DNA of 13,263 bases from JBOHHM01 sp050725495 (GTDB lineage Bacteria; Pseudomonadota; Gammaproteobacteria; Burkholderiales; Burkholderiaceae_C), in assembly GCA_050725495.1 (NCBI GenBank), contig JBOHHM010000005.1, forward strand, positions 1 through 13,263. Direction: 5' to 3'. Below the pieces are notes generated by a model that was not told where the DNA came from, ran no database searches, and saw nothing but the letters and a program-made list of their open reading frames with translations. The translations under genes and the position numbers were made by a program. Shown piece by piece: positions 6,411 through 12,844 of this stretch (its first letter is position 1; each line of letters starts with the position of its first letter).

Positions 6411-6430
6411 CACAACCCTCAGAGGGAACC

Positions 6431-6670
6431 ATGAGCGATATCGAAGCACGTGTCAAAAAAATCATTGCCGAACAACTTGGCGTGGAAGAGTCTCAAGTCA
6501 CCAGCGAGAAAGCCTTTGTGGCCGACCTCGGTGCCGACTCGCTGGACACGGTGGAGCTGGTGATGGCGCTGGAGGACGAATTCGGCATTGAAATTCCCGA
6601 CGAAGATGCCGAGAAGATCACCACGGTGCAAAACGCCATCGATTACGCCAACAGCCACCAGAAGGCTTAA
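6431..6670 (+). CDS. acpP: Acyl carrier protein (ACP)
   Basis: The 79-residue acidic protein is full length for AcpP. Ser37 in the ADLGADSLDTVELVMALE motif is the 4'-phosphopantetheine attachment site. The helix after it (DTVELVMALEDEFGIEIPDEDAEK) is the recognition helix for FabH, FabD, FabG and FabF. AcpP is the cytoplasmic carrier for all intermediates of this pathway. The ATG at 6431 is preceded by a GAGG ribosome binding site (6422-6425). The frame is open upstream into fabG, but that extension lacks family similarity. The 55-bp gap from fabG holds a hairpin and a likely promoter. The fabF start follows after 18 bp. Confidence 0.98.
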   Translation: MSDIEARVKKIIAEQLGVEESQVTSEKAFVADLGADSLDTVELVMALEDEFGIEIPDEDAEKITTVQNAIDYANSHQKA

Positions 6671-6688
6671 GTTTCAGGATTCAGCCGC

Positions 6689-7933
6689 ATGAGCCGTCGT
6701 CGCGTCGTCGTGACTGGCCTGGGTTGCATCAGCCCCGTGGGCAACACGGTGGCCGATGCCTGGGCCAATCTGCTTGCCGGGCAGCCCGGCATTGACCTCA
6801 TCACCAAGTTCGATGCGTCGAATTTCGCCTGCAAGTTCGCCGGCGAGGTCAAGGGTTTCAATGTGGAGTCGTACCTGTCCTCGAAAGAGGCGCGCACGAT
6901 GGACACCTTTATTCATTACGGCATTGCGGCGGCGGCCCAGGCCGTGGCCGACTCGGGCCTGCCCACGGGCGAGGCGCTGGGCGACGAACTGGCCACACGC
7001 ATAGGCTGCAATATTGGTTCAGGCATTGGCGGCTTGCCGATGATCGAGCAAACCCACAGCGAACTGGTCAGCCGCGGCCCGCGCCGTGTCTCTCCGTTCT
7101 TTGTGCCGGCCTCGATCATCAACATGATCTCGGGCCATGTGTCGATCAAGTTCGGCTTCAAGGGGCCGAACATCGCGGTCGTCACGGCCTGCACCACGGG
7201 CCTGCATGCCGTCGGCCTGTCGGCACGCATGATTGAATACGGCGACGCCGACGTGATGATCGCCGGCGGCGCCGAAGCGACCATCTCGCCGCTGGGCGTC
7301 GGCGGCTTTGCCGCAGCCCGCGCGTTGTCCACCCGCAACGACGACCCCAAGACCGCCTCGCGCCCCTGGGACAAGGACCGCGATGGCTTTGTGCTGGGCG
7401 AGGGTGCGGGCGTGCTGGTGCTTGAAGAGTATGAACATGCCAAGGCGCGCGGTGCGAAGATTTACGCCGAGGTCGCGGGTTTCGGCATGAGCGCCGATGC
7501 CTACCACATGACGGCCCCGGACGTGGACGGCCCGCGCCGTTCCATGGTGATGGCGCTCAACAACGCGGGCGTCAACGCGAGCCAAGTCGACTACCTCAAT
7601 GCCCATGGCACTTCCACGCCGCTGGGCGACCTCAACGAAACCAACGCCATCAAGCTGGCCTTGGGCGATCATGCGAAGCGCGTAGTGGTGAACTCCACCA
7701 AGTCCATGACCGGCCACCTGCTGGGCGGCGCCGGCGGCATCGAGTCGGTCTTCACCGCGCTGGCCGTGCACCACCAGAAGAGCCCGCCGACCATCAACAT
7801 CTTCAACCAGGATCCAGAGTGCGACCTGGACTACTGCGCCAACACGGCGCGCGACCTGAAGATCGATGTGGCCGTGAAGAACAACTTCGGCTTTGGCGGC
7901 ACGAACGGGACGCTGGTGTTCAAACGCGTCTGA
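6689..7933 (+). CDS. fabF: Beta-ketoacyl-ACP synthase II (FabF)
   Basis: The 414-residue thiolase-fold condensing enzyme has the Cys-His-His triad of the FabB/FabF class: Cys168 in VVTACTTG, His306 in LNAHGTSTPLGD and His343 in SMTGHLLGGAGG, with Lys338 nearby. The gating loop GFGGTNG is at 401-407. FabF extends acyl-ACP with malonyl-ACP and in E. coli is responsible for the temperature-dependent step from C16:1 to C18:1. Length and motifs fit FabF rather than FabB. AGGA at 6676-6679 is a plausible but somewhat distant ribosome binding site. The gene ends the fab cluster, and only 13 bp separate it from the next gene, so read-through towards rpoE is likely. Confidence 0.97.
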   Translation: MSRRRVVVTGLGCISPVGNTVADAWANLLAGQPGIDLITKFDASNFACKFAGEVKGFNVESYLSSKEARTMDTFIHYGIAAAAQAVADSGLPTGEALGDELATRIGCNIGSGIGGLPMIEQTHSELVSRGPRRVSPFFVPASIINMISGHVSIKFGFKGPNIAVVTACTTGLHAVGLSARMIEYGDADVMIAGGAEATISPLGVGGFAAARALSTRNDDPKTASRPWDKDRDGFVLGEGAGVLVLEEYEHAKARGAKIYAEVAGFGMSADAYHMTAPDVDGPRRSMVMALNNAGVNASQVDYLNAHGTSTPLGDLNETNAIKLALGDHAKRVVVNSTKSMTGHLLGGAGGIESVFTALAVHHQKSPPTINIFNQDPECDLDYCANTARDLKIDVAVKNNFGFGGTNGTLVFKRV

Positions 7934-7946
7934 TCCGCAACTCCCC

Positions 7947-8438
7947 ATGCACAGCGCCCCATCGGTGACTTATCCGGTGGGGCGTTCGCGTTTTGCAAGG
8001 CTGCTTCCGGCCTCACTGTGGCTTACCGGCGTGGCCGTGACCGCCCTGTGGAGCCATCAGGCACCCAGCCTGGGCTGGCGGCAAGGACTGGCCTGGGCGA
8101 CGGTGCTGGCCGGCGGCGTGGTGGCGGCGTGCGCCTGGTGGGCAACACCCGAGGGCGAGCTGCGCTGGGACGGCCAGACCTGGTGGTGGTCGGCCTCGGG
8201 CGAGCCCTTGGCCGGGGTGGTGACGGTCGCGCTGGACCTGCAACGGCGCATGCTGCTGTGCTGGTGCGGCGAGCCAGGGCCTTCTCCAAGCCTCCGTCAA
8301 TGGCTCTGGCTGGAGCGTAAGCGCCAGCCCGGGCGCTGGGATGACCTGCGCCGTGCGGTATATTCGCGCGCCAGAACAGATGCGCTGACGGATGTGGATG
8401 CCCTGCCGGGCGGCGAGTCCAAGGCAGCGAAACCATGA
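7947..8438 (+). CDS. Small inner-membrane protein of unknown function, weakly YgfX/CptA-like
   Basis: This 163-residue protein is not firmly recognised. It has two probable transmembrane helices (about residues 19-36 and 47-65) and then a tryptophan-rich cytoplasmic part (ELRWDGQTWWWSASGE, 71-86). Beta-strand-like segments follow, with a WDDLRRAVYSRAR stretch around residues 132-144. The layout of two N-terminal helices, a W-rich beta domain and a terminal DDxRR segment resembles the YgfX/CptA family, a small membrane protein proposed as a toxin in E. coli. This is an inference from layout only. The ATG at 7947 was chosen over an upstream GTG that overlaps fabF; no Shine-Dalgarno sequence is clear. 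Its stop overlaps the rpoE start as ATGA, which ties its translation to the sigma factor. Confidence 0.6.
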   Translation: MHSAPSVTYPVGRSRFARLLPASLWLTGVAVTALWSHQAPSLGWRQGLAWATVLAGGVVAACAWWATPEGELRWDGQTWWWSASGEPLAGVVTVALDLQRRMLLCWCGEPGPSPSLRQWLWLERKRQPGRWDDLRRAVYSRARTDALTDVDALPGGESKAAKP

Positions 8439-9070
8439 GCCCGACCCCTTCTCCTTCCAGCCCCACGCCCGTCGACAGCGACCTTTTGCTGGTCGAGCGC
8501 ACGGTCGCGGGCGACCAGCGGGCCTATGAGCTGCTGGTGATCAAGTACCGGCGCCGCATCGAGCGCCTGATCGGCCGCATGGTGCGCGACGTGGACCTGG
8601 TGGAGGACATTGCACAGGAAACCTTTATCCGGGCCTATCGGGCGCTGCACCAGTTCCGGGGCGAGGCCCAGTTCTACACCTGGCTCTACCGGATCGCGGT
8701 GAACACCGCCAAGAAGGCGCTGGTGGATTTGAAGCGCAACCCGGTGATGTCGGAGAGCGCGCTGCGCTCGGCCGACGACGAGGATGAAACTTCCAGCGTC
8801 GGGAACGAACTAACCAGCGAAGAAACCCCGGAAACCGTGCTGGCGGCCAAGGAAATTGCAACCACGGTGAATGCCGCCATGGCCGCTTTGCCCGACGACC
8901 TGCGCCAGGCGGTGACCCTGCGCGAAATCGAAGGCCTGAGCTATGAAGAGATCGCGGAAGTGATGAACTGCCCGATAGGCACCGTGCGTTCGCGGATTTT
9001 CCGGGCACGCGAGGCTATCTCGGCCAAGGTCAAACCCCTGCTGGAGAACCAGTCGGGCAAGCGATGGTAG
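8435..9070 (+). CDS. rpoE: ECF sigma factor RpoE (sigma-24, AlgU type)
   Basis: The 211-residue protein has region 2 with DVDLVEDIAQETFIRAYRAL (52-71) and FYTWLYRIAVNTAKK (80-94). An acidic linker at 113-136 is followed by region 4 with the helix-turn-helix LSYEEIAEVMNCPIGTVRSRIFRARE (168-193), which contacts the -35 element. It belongs to the RpoE/AlgU group of extracytoplasmic-function sigma factors, which direct genes for outer-membrane and periplasmic repair. The adjacent rseA, rseB and mucD genes confirm the assignment. The N-terminus is 14 residues of low complexity (Ser/Pro/Thr). The ATG at 8435 overlaps the preceding stop codon. The stop is followed within nine bases by the rseA start. 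Confidence 0.95.
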   Translation: MSPTPSPSSPTPVDSDLLLVERTVAGDQRAYELLVIKYRRRIERLIGRMVRDVDLVEDIAQETFIRAYRALHQFRGEAQFYTWLYRIAVNTAKKALVDLKRNPVMSESALRSADDEDETSSVGNELTSEETPETVLAAKEIATTVNAAMAALPDDLRQAVTLREIEGLSYEEIAEVMNCPIGTVRSRIFRAREAISAKVKPLLENQSGKRW

Positions 9071-9079
9071 GTGATGATG

Positions 9080-9700
9080 ATGAATGACACGCTCAAAAAT
9101 TCTGAGGTGGTTTCCGCGTTGGCCGATGGCCAGTTGCGCGGAGAGGAGTTCGCCCGGGCGGTGGACGCCGTGGCCGGCGACGCGCAGGCGCGCGCCACCT
9201 GGCACGCCTACCATCTGGTCGGTGATGTGCTGCGTTCGAGCGAACTGGCTTCGCGCGATACCGGTGCGGATTTTCTGGCCCGCCTGCAGGCCCGACTGCG
9301 GCAGGAGCCGGGTCGTTCGCCATCTGCTGTTGATTTTGTAGCGCGTGACGCCGGTGACATGCGAACCGCAAGCCAGAATGCCCATCGGCAGGAGGCGGCC
9401 AACCAGTCCAGCTTCGGCTGGAAGCTGCTGGCCGGCCTGGCCTCGCTCGCCGCCGTCGCGGCCATCGGTTGGAGTTCAGTGTCGGGTCTGGGCGGCAGGG
9501 GCGATCAAGCCCAGCTGGTACAGGCGCCGGTGCAGGCACCGCCCGTGGTGGTTGCCGAGGGTCAAGAAGCGCAAGTCATGCTGCGCGACCCGCAGCTCGA
9601 TGAGTTGCTGGCCGCGCACAAGCAGTTTGGGGGAACCTCGGCCTTGCAGATGCCGGCCGGGTTCCTGCGCAACGCCACATTTGAAGGGCCGGCCCGCTAG
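9080..9700 (+). CDS. rseA: Anti-sigma-E factor RseA
   Basis: This single-pass inner-membrane protein of 206 residues holds RpoE inactive. The N-terminal cytoplasmic domain contains NSEVVSALADGQL (7-19) and TWHAYHLVGDVLRSS (40-54), both typical of the RseA N-domain. A transmembrane helix spans about 113-132 (GWKLLAGLASLAAVAAIGW). The periplasmic tail ends with the MLRDPQLDELLAAHKQFGG region (167-185), which is likely the RseB contact and protease-sensitive part. The start region reads GTG ATG ATG ATG from 9071. The third ATG (9080) is chosen because AGGTGA (9069-9074) lies five bases upstream; 9074 or 9077 would add one or two methionines only. The gene sits directly behind rpoE, as is usual for a sigma/anti-sigma pair. 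Confidence 0.9.
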   Translation: MNDTLKNSEVVSALADGQLRGEEFARAVDAVAGDAQARATWHAYHLVGDVLRSSELASRDTGADFLARLQARLRQEPGRSPSAVDFVARDAGDMRTASQNAHRQEAANQSSFGWKLLAGLASLAAVAAIGWSSVSGLGGRGDQAQLVQAPVQAPPVVVAEGQEAQVMLRDPQLDELLAAHKQFGGTSALQMPAGFLRNATFEGPAR

Positions 9701-9701
9701 A

Positions 9702-9717
9702 GGGGCCGGGCGGCCCC
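9702..9717 (+). other. GC hairpin in the rseA-rseB gap
   Basis: GGGGCC (9702-9707) pairs with GGCCCC (9712-9717) around a GGGC tetraloop, immediately after the rseA stop. There is no T-run. It could lower read-through or stabilise the upstream message, and so set the ratio of RseA to RseB. Confidence 0.4.
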
Positions 9718-9732
9718 GAGAAAGCTGAACCG

Positions 9733-10797
9733 ATGAGTTGGAAGCCACTTTGCCGTTCTGTTCTTGCCCTGGGGGCGGGAGCTGCTATTAATCTTGTAGT
9801 GACCTGGCCGGCCGTGGCGGAGGTCGCGGCCCCTGGCGTCGTGGCGGCCGAGAGCAAGACTGCGGAGGGCAAGGCCGCAGACCGCAGCATCGACGACTGG
9901 CTCATGCGCATGCACAATGCCTCGCGCAAGCGGGCTTACGCGGGCACGTTCGTGGTGCTCTCGTCCTCCGGCAGCATGTCCAGCGCCCGCATCTGGCATG
10001 TGTGCGATGGCGAGCAGCAAATGGAGCGGGTCGAGTCCCTGACCGGCACGCCGCGCTCGACTTTTCGTCGCAACGATCAGGTCGTGACCTTCCTGCCCGA
10101 CAGCAAAGTCGCCCGGGCCGAGAAGCGCGAGTCCCTCGGGCTGTTCCCCAATCTGCTCAAATCCAGCGACTCGGCGATCCCTGATTTCTATGCCGCTCAG
10201 CAGGTGGGCAGCGAGCGCGTGGCCGGCTTCGACGCCGATGTCGTGCAACTGCGGCCCAAGGACAGCCTGCGCTTTGGCTACCGCATCTGGAGCGAGAAGA
10301 AGACCGGCCTGGTGGTCAAGCTGCAGACGCTGGACACCGAGGGTCGCGTGCTGGAGCAGGCCGCTTTTTCCGAGCTGCAGCTCGATGCGCCGGTGAAGAT
10401 GGACAAGCTGGCCCAGATGATGGGCAATACCGAGGGCTACCGGGTGGAAAAGCCCGAGCTTCAGAAGACCACGGCCGCAGCCGAGGGCTGGACCCTCAAG
10501 AACCTGGTCGCGGGCTTCAAGCTCATGAGCTGCTACAAGCGTCCCAGCGCCGGCAGCGCCGCGTCGGACAACACCCTGCAATGCATATTTTCGGACGGGC
10601 TGGCTTCGGTATCGCTGTTCGTCGAGCCTTATGACCGCCAGCGCCATGGACAGGAAGTGCTGCTGGCCATGGGAGCCACGCAAACGCTGACGCGGCATTT
10701 GGGCGACAAGCCCGGCGGCTGGTGGCTGACCGCCGTGGGGGAAGTCCCGTCGCAGACCCTCAGAAGCTTCGCGCAGAGTCTTGAGCGAAAGAAATAA
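9733..10797 (+). CDS. rseB: Periplasmic sigma-E regulator RseB (MucB)
   Basis: The 354-residue protein has a signal peptide: Lys4/Arg8, a hydrophobic core at 9-25 and probable cleavage after Ala29 (PAVA-E). A linker is followed by the MucB/RseB N-domain from about residue 53 (DDWLMRMHNASRKRAYAGTFVV), a LolA-like fold proposed to bind lipids. The smaller C-terminal domain at about 235-345 includes WTLKNLVAGFKLMSCYKR and the GGWWLTAVGE motif, and binds RseA. RseB shields RseA from cleavage by DegS and releases it under envelope stress. The 32-bp gap from rseA carries a hairpin and only a weak ribosome binding site (GAGAAAG). The gene order rpoE-rseA-rseB supports the assignment. Confidence 0.93.
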   Translation: MSWKPLCRSVLALGAGAAINLVVTWPAVAEVAAPGVVAAESKTAEGKAADRSIDDWLMRMHNASRKRAYAGTFVVLSSSGSMSSARIWHVCDGEQQMERVESLTGTPRSTFRRNDQVVTFLPDSKVARAEKRESLGLFPNLLKSSDSAIPDFYAAQQVGSERVAGFDADVVQLRPKDSLRFGYRIWSEKKTGLVVKLQTLDTEGRVLEQAAFSELQLDAPVKMDKLAQMMGNTEGYRVEKPELQKTTAAAEGWTLKNLVAGFKLMSCYKRPSAGSAASDNTLQCIFSDGLASVSLFVEPYDRQRHGQEVLLAMGATQTLTRHLGDKPGGWWLTAVGEVPSQTLRSFAQSLERKK

Positions 10798-10818
10798 GCC
10801 CCTAACTTGAGTGCCGAA

Positions 10819-10869
10819 GGCCCGCGCCATGTTTCTGCTGTATGAAGCAGGGAACCCATGAGGCGGGCC
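10819..10869. repeat. Imperfect 51-bp inverted repeat before mucD
   Basis: The outer arms GGCCCGC (10819-10825) and GCGGGCC (10863-10869) are complementary. After a 2-base mismatch, CATG (10828-10831) pairs with CATG (10857-10860). Inside these, CTGCT (10835-10839) pairs with AGCAG (10846-10850). There is no T-run, so a terminator is unlikely; the element could be an operator or a stability structure at the rseB 3' end. Confidence 0.55.
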
Positions 10870-10878
10870 GGTTTCACA
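10852..10878 (+). promoter_or_regulatory. Possible sigma-E-type promoter for mucD
   Basis: GAACCC at 10852-10857 resembles the sigma-E -35 (GAACTT). After a spacer of exactly 16 bases, TCACA (10874-10878) resembles the sigma-E -10 (TCTGA or TCAAA). A start near 10884 would give a leader of about 30 nt. Sigma-E control of the HtrA protease gene is expected from the known regulon. The match is partial. Confidence 0.35.
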
Positions 10879-10913
10879 GCGAGATACACATACATCCGAA
10901 CGAAAGGTCGATG

Positions 10914-12377
10914 ATGATTCAAGTCGATTGGAAAAAATGGCGATCCTTGGCCCTGGCCGGCGCCCTGGCGATCGCAGCCACCGCGACGCTGATGCCGCCC
11001 ACGCCGGCTCTGGCGCAGAGCCGGGGACTGCCGGACTTCACCGATCTGGTGGAGCAGGTGGGCCCGTCGGTCGTCAACATCCGCACGCTGGAGAAGGTCA
11101 AGGCCAGCGCCGCCCCCGGCGGCGCCATGGACGAGGAAATGCAGGAGTTCTTTCGCCGCTTCTTTGGCCAGCCCCTGCCGGGCATGCCGCGCCAGACACC
11201 GCGCCCCAACCGCCCGCAGCCGCAGGAAGAAGAGCAGCCCCGGGGTGTGGGTTCGGGCTTCATCCTCACGGCTGATGGCTTCATCATGACCAATGCGCAT
11301 GTGGTCGATGGTGCCGACGAGGTGCTGGTCACGCTGATCGACAAGCGCGAGTTCAAGGCCCGCATCATCGGTGCCGACAAGCGCACCGATGTGGCTGTGG
11401 TCAAGATCGAGGCCGGCGGTCTGCCCGCGGTCAAGGTCGGTGATGTGAACCGCCTGAGGGTCGGCGAGTGGGTTGTGGCCATCGGTTCGCCGTTTGGCCT
11501 GGACAACACCGTGACGGCTGGCATCGTGAGCGCCAAGCAGCGCGACACGGGCGACTACCTGCCCTTCATCCAGACCGATGTCGCGATCAACCCCGGCAAC
11601 TCGGGCGGGCCGCTGATCAACATGCGTGGCGAGGTTGTGGGCATCAACAGCCAGATTTACTCGCGCTCGGGCGGCTACATGGGCATTGCCTTTGCGATTC
11701 CCATGGACGAGGCAATCCGGGTCAGCGACCAGCTGCGCGCTCACGGCCGCGTGTTGCGTGGGCGTATCGGCGTGCAGATCGACCAGGTCACCAAGGATGT
11801 GGCGGAGTCGATTGGTCTGGGGTTGGCCCGGGGAGCGCTGGTGCGTGGCGTCGAAAGCGGTTCTCCGGCGGACAAGGCCGGCGTCGAGGCAGGCGACATC
11901 ATTACCAAATTCGACGGCAAGGTGATCGAGAAAGCCAGCGACCTCCCGCGCCTGGTGGGCAACACCAAGCCCGGCAGCAAGAGCATGGTGACGGTGTTTC
12001 GCCGTGGGGGCACCAAGGAGCTGAGCATCACCATCGCCGAGTTCGAGCCCGACAAGCCCTTGCGCAAGGCCGTGGACCGCGATGACAAACCCAAGGCCGG
12101 CGGGCAGCTGCTGGGCTTGGCCGTCAGCGATCTGTCGGAGGCGCAAAGAAAGGAGCTCAAGCTCAAGGGTGGCGTGAAGGTCGATGCCGCCGCCGACGGG
12201 GCGGCACGCGCCGGCCTGCGCGAAGGCGATGTGATCGTGGCGATTGCCAATACCGAAATCAACAGTGTCAAGGAGTTCGAGGCGGCGGTGGCCAAGGTGG
12301 ACAAGAGCAAGCCGGTGAATGTGCTGTTCCGCCGGGGTGAATGGGCTCAATACGCCTTGATCCGCCCCGCACGCTGA
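10914..12377 (+). CDS. mucD: Periplasmic HtrA/Do-type serine protease-chaperone MucD (DegP/DegQ family)
   Basis: The 487-residue protein has a signal peptide with basic residues at 7-10, a hydrophobic core at 11-27 and probable cleavage after Ala34 (PALA-Q). The trypsin-like domain carries the triad His129 (TNAHVVDG), Asp159 (KRTDVAVVK) and Ser230 (NPGNSGGPL). Two PDZ domains follow (about 281-375 and 398-478). MucD degrades or refolds damaged periplasmic proteins and restrains the sigma-E (AlgU) pathway. The Gln/Pro-rich insert at 85-110 corresponds to the variable LA loop. AAGG at 10904-10907 is six bases before the ATG at 10914; the adjacent ATG at 10911 is the alternative. An in-frame ATG at 10842 would place 24 residues before the signal peptide and is unlikely. 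A strong terminator follows. Confidence 0.95.
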   Translation: MIQVDWKKWRSLALAGALAIAATATLMPPTPALAQSRGLPDFTDLVEQVGPSVVNIRTLEKVKASAAPGGAMDEEMQEFFRRFFGQPLPGMPRQTPRPNRPQPQEEEQPRGVGSGFILTADGFIMTNAHVVDGADEVLVTLIDKREFKARIIGADKRTDVAVVKIEAGGLPAVKVGDVNRLRVGEWVVAIGSPFGLDNTVTAGIVSAKQRDTGDYLPFIQTDVAINPGNSGGPLINMRGEVVGINSQIYSRSGGYMGIAFAIPMDEAIRVSDQLRAHGRVLRGRIGVQIDQVTKDVAESIGLGLARGALVRGVESGSPADKAGVEAGDIITKFDGKVIEKASDLPRLVGNTKPGSKSMVTVFRRGGTKELSITIAEFEPDKPLRKAVDRDDKPKAGGQLLGLAVSDLSEAQRKELKLKGGVKVDAAADGAARAGLREGDVIVAIANTEINSVKEFEAAVAKVDKSKPVNVLFRRGEWAQYALIRPAR

Positions 12378-12396
12378 GCGCCCGGTCCGCGGCAAG

Positions 12397-12431
12397 AAGC
12401 CCCATCCCGCACTTGGGTTTGGGGCTTTTTT
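12397..12431 (+). terminator. Intrinsic terminator after mucD
   Basis: AAGCCCCA (12397-12404) pairs with TGGGGCTT (12420-12427), and the inner CCC (12406-12408) pairs with GGG (12415-12417) around GCACTT. A T-run follows, with the Ts of the stem and tail spanning 12426-12431. It lies 19 bp after the mucD stop and ends the sigma-E operon. Confidence 0.9.
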
Positions 12432-12499
12432 CTGGGGTTGTTTGCCAAAACTCAGGGGGGCAAAAAATATTTTCGTGTTTTTTTGTGCCTTATAAATTT

Positions 12500-12511
12500 G
12501 TGTGCGCACAC
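12500..12511. repeat. 12-bp perfect palindrome GTGTGCGCACAC
   Basis: GTGTGCGCACAC at 12500-12511 is a perfect dyad in an otherwise AT-rich stretch, 80 bp after the mucD terminator stem. TATAAA at 12491-12496 lies just upstream. It looks like a possible binding site for a dimeric regulator, but no regulator can be named. Confidence 0.4.
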
Positions 12512-12618
12512 TAACTTTTGAAAAAGGTAATGCCAAATTTCGATAGAATCAGCTCCCACAAGCCATGATTAGCGGCATATCGAAAATGCCGAAATCCACG
12601 ATGCGGGATGAGTTGCGA

Positions 12619-12697
12619 CAGTCCACCGGCGATCCACAGATCGCCCACAAGTTGTCCAGAAGCTCGCCCGCCAATACTGTTGATAAGTTGTGAATAA
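12619..12697. promoter_or_regulatory. Array of DnaA-box-like 9-mers phased at 11 bp
   Basis: On the plus strand, 9-mers related to TTATCCACA begin at 12619, 12630, 12641 and 12652, exactly 11 bp apart. They are CAGTCCACC, CGATCCACA, TCGCCCACA and TTGTCCAGA, with 5, 7, 6 and 7 of 9 matches. On the minus strand, TTATCAACA (12678-12686, 8 of 9) and TTATTCACA (12689-12697, full match to TTWTNCACA) are also 11 bp apart. Single weak boxes are common; the regular phasing in two opposed groups makes the array notable. A hairpin GGCGATC/GATCGCC (12628-12634 and 12639-12645) overlaps two of the boxes and is an alternative explanation. Confidence 0.4.
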
Positions 12698-12767
12698 TTT
12701 CCATGTTGCTGCCTTGCAACGTCCCGGTTTTGCCGGTTCCTGGACTGTACGTTCGGGGCTTTTTGCC

Positions 12768-12844
12768 TACAATGAAGCTCCAACTATCGCAGTTGCCATA
12801 GATTGTTGGTTCAGGGCGCGTCCATCTTTGACGCGCCCTTTTTT
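12768..12844 (+). ncRNA. Possible short terminated RNA or lepA leader
   Basis: A transcript from the -10-like TACAAT (12768-12773) would start near 12780 and end at the terminator, about 65 nt. Its first part can fold as CCAAC (12780-12784) with GTTGG (12805-12809), or as CAACT (12781-12785) with AGTTG (12791-12795). No good -35 hexamer is seen, so the 5' end is uncertain. A longer RNA starting near 12556 is also possible. Confidence 0.3.
12813..12844 (+). terminator. Strong intrinsic terminator 45 bp before lepA
   Basis: GGGCGCGTC (12814-12822) and GACGCGCCC (12830-12838) form a perfect 9-bp stem around CATCTTT. The outermost A-T pair extends it to 10 bp, and TTTTTT follows at 12839-12844. 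The T-run is on the plus strand only. mucD already has its own terminator more than 400 bp upstream, so this one must serve a separate transcript or a lepA leader. Confidence 0.9.

Noticed and set aside
7903..7933. GAAC and TCTGA at the fabF 3' end as a sigma-E promoter for the rpoE cluster
   Set aside because: The spacer between GAACGG and TCTGA is 20 bases instead of about 16, and TCTGA includes the fabF stop codon.
10842..10913. Upstream ATG for mucD at 10842
   Set aside because: It would put 24 residues in front of a normal signal peptide, lies inside the inverted repeat, and precedes the probable promoter.
10629..12536. A 635-codon minus-strand open frame over mucD
   Set aside because: It is antisense to mucD, whose signal peptide, catalytic triad and PDZ domains are intact. 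The frame is an artefact of codon bias.
12565..12693. A 42-codon plus-strand ORF starting MISGISKMPKSTM
   Set aside because: It follows the TAGAAT element closely but has no Shine-Dalgarno sequence. It is hydrophilic without a recognisable motif and overlaps the DnaA-box-like array. Conservation data would be needed to revive it.
12772..12801. A 9-codon leader peptide MKLQLSQLP before the lepA-side terminator
   Set aside because: It has three leucines and precedes a terminator, which recalls attenuation. However, its ATG overlaps the candidate -10 element, it has no ribosome binding site, and leucine control of lepA makes little sense.
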